64,000 nucleotides of DNA from Linnemannia elongata (taxonomy: Eukaryota; Mortierellomycota; Mortierellomycetes; Mortierellales; Mortierellaceae), in contig JAXBDG010000007.1 of NCBI GenBank assembly GCA_036320915.1, forward strand, positions 1,054,001 through 1,118,000, in the 5' to 3' direction. How positions within the stretch are numbered: position 1 is the first letter of the stretch; each line of letters starts with the position of its first letter. The position numbers and the translations under genes were made by a program. The notes below the pieces were generated by a model that worked only from the letters and a program-made list of their open reading frames with translations, was not told the origin of the DNA and ran no database searches. Shown here piece by piece: positions 62,004 through 64,000 of the stretch.

Positions 62004-63638
62004 TTATTTGATTTGAGTTTTCTTCATGGTCTGAGAGATAACTTCCTCTTCGCTCTCATCCTCCTCCTCAGATGACTCTTCCTCTTCACTTTCCTCCTCA
62101 CTTTCTTCTTCGCTCTCCTCTTCGGATTCTTCCTCCGTCTCTTCTTCTTCACTCTCCTCTTCGCTCTCCTCCTCCTCCTCTTCGCTATCCTCCTCGTCAC
62201 TACCCTCGTCGCTTCCATCGCCGTCGCTGAAGGCCATCATAGTATGATTCGTGTTGGCGACCATCAGATCATCATCACTGCCCTCGCCATCATGCCTCTC
62301 ATTGTGCTCCTTCTCGATCATGGCCAAGTATTTGGTTTGTGCGGCAATAACCGACGCTGAGTCTGTGCATTTGGAGTATATCGACAACAGCTCCCTAAAC
62401 AATATACCAATTTCCAAATCGAAAAAAAAGGGTTTCAGTATACTTGCAGTGCCATCGTGAATAACAGTATAATGGCTTTTGTCCCGCCATAGTCAGCCAT
62501 TGCGGATCAGAATTTTCCTACTTACGCGTTGACTTTTCTAAAGGCGTGACCCCACTTGAACTTTGAGAGCAACTCATCACCATACTCGTCGAATCCAGTG
62601 ATATAAAAACAAGCTGCCAAAGCCTCAACACAGTTCAACTTCCAGGGCTTTCCGTAGTTGACAGGGTTGGTCGCAATCAAGTAAGGTACTATTGTTCGCA
62701 AAAATTGAAATTGCTCGTCAGTTAAGCAATTGTAATGAAATGTTAAAAATTCACGCAGAAAAACGAGAGGTTTGAACAACAAAAGTGCCTCCATCCTACA
62801 AGAATCCCCACTTACAGAGACGATCGTGTCCAGCGCGCAGCTTCTTGAAGGGCACATCTCCCAGCTTTGCCCAAGAACAGTCGACAACAGCCAGTCCGTG
62901 TTCCCTGACAACTTCTCTGTCCGAAGGTGATACTGCCTGCTCTCCATTGGGTCTAAAGATTTCACCAAGAAAAAAAGGCACGTTCGGTCTTAGCGAAGTT
63001 TTGGCGTAGATACCATAGGCACAAATACCTGTTTGGTGTAAGGTTAGCAACTCACGTCATGCAGACTCCACGGAAACGTTGGTTGATTTTGAGGGTTTCG
63101 ACCATGCCCATGCGGACCAGCTTCTTTCCTGAACAGCGCTTGGGATCGCAATGCTCGAAATCCCACATTCCAAGAGGCATTGGGATGTTGCTCCTGACAC
63201 GCTCTACAATTAAAACCGTTTGGATAATGCCATGTATTAGTCATGAGTGTGCAATAACTGTATCGAAAAAAGCCTGCAAGGCGATAAATGTCCCCTGTGA
63301 CAAGGAATCTTTGGCCTTACCCGACTTGGTTTCATCTCCACCGCGGGCCATATCGTGTGCACTTTCAGCGCCAGCCTCCCTGTTGAATATCGAACGATAA
63401 ATCGTATAGTATGTTAATATCCGGATCGAAAGCGAGTCGACTCGAGCCTTATCAATCGATGGGTAGATAGTCAGTCGTCCAATTGAAATGAATACCTATC
63501 CTTGTGGTGGTTGGTATGAGCCTTTCCGCCACGTCCACCTCTGCTACCGCCACGGCCCCTGCCTCGTCCTCCTCCATGTCCGCGTGTGCTTCCGCCTACT
63601 CCGCCGCCGCCTCCTCCTCGTTTGTCGTTCTTGCCCAT
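62004..63638 (-). CDS. TSR3: 18S rRNA aminocarboxypropyltransferase
   Basis: Six exons: 63638-63496, 63379-63321, 63203-63056, 62952-62816, 62688-62526, 62394-62004; 346 aa. Tsr3 transfers the aminocarboxypropyl group of SAM to a hypermodified pseudouridine of 18S rRNA, late in 40S maturation in the cytoplasm. Core blocks are MWDFEHCDPKRCSGKKL, QRFRGVCMTPNGEQAVSP, GLAVVDCSWAKLGDVPF, LLPYLIATNPVNYGKPWKL and NCVEALAACFYITGF, all restored across splice sites. Two low-complexity ends flank the core: an Arg/Gly-rich N-terminus after MGKNDKR (residues 7-40) and a ~65-residue Ser/Glu tail. The ATG at 63638 has the context AACCATGG. A second in-frame ATG at 63740 would add 34 residues, including Ser-Phe-Ile-His repeats translated from (CATT)n. 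Confidence 0.94.
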
Positions 63639-64000
63639 GGTTTGGTTTGTCTGAAAGGTGTTGATGAGATGAATGAATGAATGAATGAATGAATGAATGA
63701 ATGAATGGGAAAGTAAGAGTTGCAGACAACGGTTGCACATTTTTTGTCTTCGCAGCGATCAGTTAAGGGTTTTAGCAGTCACTCTGTTGTGTTTTTACTT
63801 TTTTTCTTTTTTTTTTGTGCCTTCAGCATCGCCCTCCTTTGTTCACTCTTCAACCATCACCACCATCAACCCTATACTCTAATATGGTACAACAACCAAC
63901 AGCCATCTTCTAGCCCTATGCTGTCCAGCATGGACTCATTGCAGCACTCAACTCAAACACACTTTCCTAAACGTTTCACTTTTCCCTTTCATGGACAATA
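63639..64000. other. Upstream region of TSR3, window end
   Basis: 362 bp. It holds the TSR3 leader with (AATG)n and then a plus-strand CT/A-rich stretch (63795-63880) of the kind that precedes genes here. An ATG at 63883 opens only ten codons (MVQQPTAIF then stop). A plus-strand gene may begin beyond the window; none can be called. Confidence 0.4.
63670..63707. repeat. (AATG)n tetranucleotide repeat upstream of TSR3
   Basis: About nine units of GAAT/AATG on the plus strand, (CATT)n in the TSR3 sense, ending ~32 bp from the preferred ATG. In frame with TSR3 it would encode Ser-Phe-Ile-His repeats if the upstream ATG at 63740 were used. Confidence 0.9.

Overview
This window is ordinary euchromatic DNA from a filamentous fungus. 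The genes carry many short GT-AG introns (mostly about 80 to 170 nt). They sit close together on both strands and encode conserved eukaryotic housekeeping proteins. A 12 kb SZT2 homologue, long Q/N/S/H-rich inserts in otherwise conserved proteins, many A/T homopolymer runs and a Pho80-type cyclin together suggest an early-diverging fungus, most likely Mortierellomycotina (Mortierella, Linnemannia or Podila type). That placement is inference; no rRNA marker is present. No operons, CRISPR arrays, intact transposons, tRNAs or rRNAs were found.

Layout. 1-4087 (+): 3' part of a large Sel1-repeat protein. 4141-6646 (-): tRNA-Ser 2'-O-methyltransferase TRM44. 6787-9202 (-): mitochondrial ABC1/ADCK2-like atypical kinase. 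9837-11606 (-): UPF3, head-to-head with RPB10 (11881-12517, +). 12639-13638 (-): Pho80-like cyclin. 15091-17244 (+): mitochondrial membrane J-domain protein. 17606-29966 (+): SZT2 homologue, 3,936 aa. 30733-37716 (-): very large PIP kinase, 2,238 aa. 38575-41014 (-): mitochondrial aspartate/glutamate carrier. 41015-44826: 3.8 kb without a convincing gene. 44827-47727 (+): beta-tubulin. 48526-51302 (-): Cdc11-type septin. 51303-53629: 2.3 kb without a convincing gene. 53630-55709 (+): TMEM184/OST-alpha membrane protein. 55832-60436 (-): UBE3C/Hul5 HECT ubiquitin ligase. 60860-61964 (+): DUF1749 alpha/beta hydrolase. 62004-63638 (-): rRNA aminocarboxypropyltransferase TSR3.

The 16 gene models contain 55 introns. 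I placed them by hand from donor and acceptor sequences, reading phase and protein-family continuity. Fifteen models are complete and each closes in frame; the first lacks its 5' end. The genes do not form one pathway, though themes recur: RNA biology (TRM44, UPF3, TSR3, RPB10), mitochondria (ADCK2-like, J protein, AGC) and cytoskeleton or signalling (beta-tubulin, septin, PIP kinase, SZT2, cyclin).

I did not find an obviously new multi-gene system. The best leads are: a 405-nt in-frame, intron-like (exitron-like) segment beside the catalytic cysteine of the HECT ligase; a PIP kinase with an N-terminal hydrophobic segment and two inserts of more than 300 residues inside its kinase fold; a fungal SZT2 (KICSTOR) homologue; a GC-AG intron in the septin gene; a 1.34 kb first intron and a codon-usage switch in beta-tubulin; and a KxGQ-to-KLSQ change in the ADCK2-like kinase.
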